From NCBI GenBank assembly GCA_030147435.1, contig JASKZX010000192.1:1-20056 (forward strand): DNA of 20,056 nt. Reading direction: 5' to 3'. The notes under the pieces are model-generated. The model made no database searches, was not told where the DNA came from, and saw nothing but the letters and a program-made list of their open reading frames with translations. Positions 19,491-20,056 of this stretch are shown one piece after another (within the stretch, counting starts at the first letter, position 1; each line of letters starts with the position of its first letter). This stretch comes from Savagea sp. (GTDB lineage Bacteria; Bacillota; Bacilli; Bacillales_A; Planococcaceae). The position numbers were made by a program, and so were the translations under genes.

Positions 19491-19518
19491 GTGTATTTAC
19501 ACATAAAGGAGGATGAGT

Positions 19519-20056
19519 ATGGGAAAAACGGTCGTCGATGTACAACAGTTAACTTTTACATATGCGTCTTACGAAGAAGATAAACAAAATGAACCAGCAT
19601 TAAAAAATGTTTCTTTTCAGATCAAAGAAGGGGAATGGATTGCTGTTGTCGGTCATAACGGTTCAGGAAAATCGACATTAGCGAAACATTTAATCGGTCT
19701 TTTATTTCCGAACGAAGGGACTGTCTCTCTTTTTGGTGAGCAATTGACAGAAGAAACACTTTGGGAATTACGAGCACGTCTCGGAATCGTTTTTCAAAAT
19801 CCAGACAATCAATTTGTCGGTTCAACGGTTCAAGATGACGTCGCTTTTTCTTTAGAAAATCAAGGCATTCCTTATGAGGAGATGCATCGCCGCGTTCAAC
19901 GAGCGTTAGAATATGTTCGGATGACAGGGTTTGAAAATCATGAACCTCATCATTTATCAGGTGGACAAAAGCAGCGTGTTGCGATAGCCGGAGCGATTGC
20001 GTTACATCCAGAGTTACTTATTTTAGATGAAGCGACATCGATGCTTGATCCTCAAG
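19519..20056 (+). CDS. ecfA1: ECF transporter ATP-binding protein EcfA (5' part, cut by window end)
   Basis: This is an ATP-binding subunit of an energy-coupling factor transporter, which powers uptake of vitamins or metal ions through exchangeable S components. The 179 codons present give Walker [10 protein letters not shown] (45-53), a Q-loop VFQNPDNQF, the ABC signature LSGGQKQR and Walker [14 protein letters not shown]. The QNPDNQ Q-loop is typical of the EcfA/CbiO group. In Bacilli, rplQ is commonly followed by ecfA1, ecfA2 and ecfT, and position alone makes this ecfA1 rather than ecfA2. The ATG lies about 7 bases after AAAGGAGGA. Codon use looks much less biased than in the ribosomal genes. 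Confidence 0.92.
   Translation, partial: MGKTVVDVQQLTFTYASYEEDKQNEPALKNVSFQIKEGEWIAVVGHNGSGKSTLAKHLIGLLFPNEGTVSLFGEQLTEETLWELRARLGIVFQNPDNQFVGSTVQDDVAFSLENQGIPYEEMHRRVQRALEYVRMTGFENHEPHHLSGGQKQRVAIAGAIALHPELLILDEATSMLDPQ

Overview
The window is the core ribosomal-protein and translation supercluster of a low-GC Gram-positive bacterium (Bacillota, class Bacilli, Bacillales-like). Evidence for this placement: the order str - S10 - spc - alpha followed by an ECF-transporter ATPase gene; a zinc-type 61-residue S14; a Bacillus-type adenylate kinase with a Cys-Cys-Cys-Asp zinc site; and very strong AGGAGG ribosome binding sites before almost every gene. The genus cannot be fixed by eye. All 34 coding regions lie on the + strand.

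Layout. 1-365: the last codons of an upstream gene, a terminator, a near-consensus promoter and a long (about 275 nt) structured leader. 366-4771: str operon (rpsL, rpsG, fusA, tuf), closed by a strong terminator at 4816-4857. 4858-5164: two tandem promoters and a leader. 5165-10231: S10 operon (rpsJ, rplC, rplD, rplW, rplB, rpsS, rplV, rpsC, rplP, rpmC, rpsQ). 10275-16342: spc block (rplN, rplX, rplE, rpsN, rpsH, rplF, rplR, rpsE, rpmD, rplO, secY, adk). 16343-16614: a 272-nt gap exactly where Bacillus carries map; it holds short, frame-shifted, stop-interrupted similarity to methionine aminopeptidase. 16615-19250: alpha block (infA, rpmJ, rpsM, rpsK, rpoA, rplQ), ended by a terminator at 19259-19298. 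19299-19518: a structured gap with a second terminator that can alternatively pair with upstream sequence. 19519-end: 5' part of an ECF-transporter ATPase gene.

How it works together. The products are 26 ribosomal proteins, the elongation factors EF-G and EF-Tu, initiation factor IF-1, the RNA polymerase alpha subunit, the SecY translocon channel and adenylate kinase, so ribosome building, translation, transcription and protein export are co-expressed. No terminator is visible between rpsJ and rplQ, so S10, spc and alpha could be read as one transcript.

Novelty. I see no undescribed multi-gene system; the gene content is ordinary. The points worth a second look are the possible decayed map gene, the mutually exclusive RNA pairings before the ECF ATPase gene, several strong intercistronic hairpins without T-runs (before tuf, rpsS and rpoA), the long str leader, and two unusual residues in highly conserved motifs (S12 Lys54 and EF-G Ala458). 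GC content and codon bias were judged by eye and not computed.
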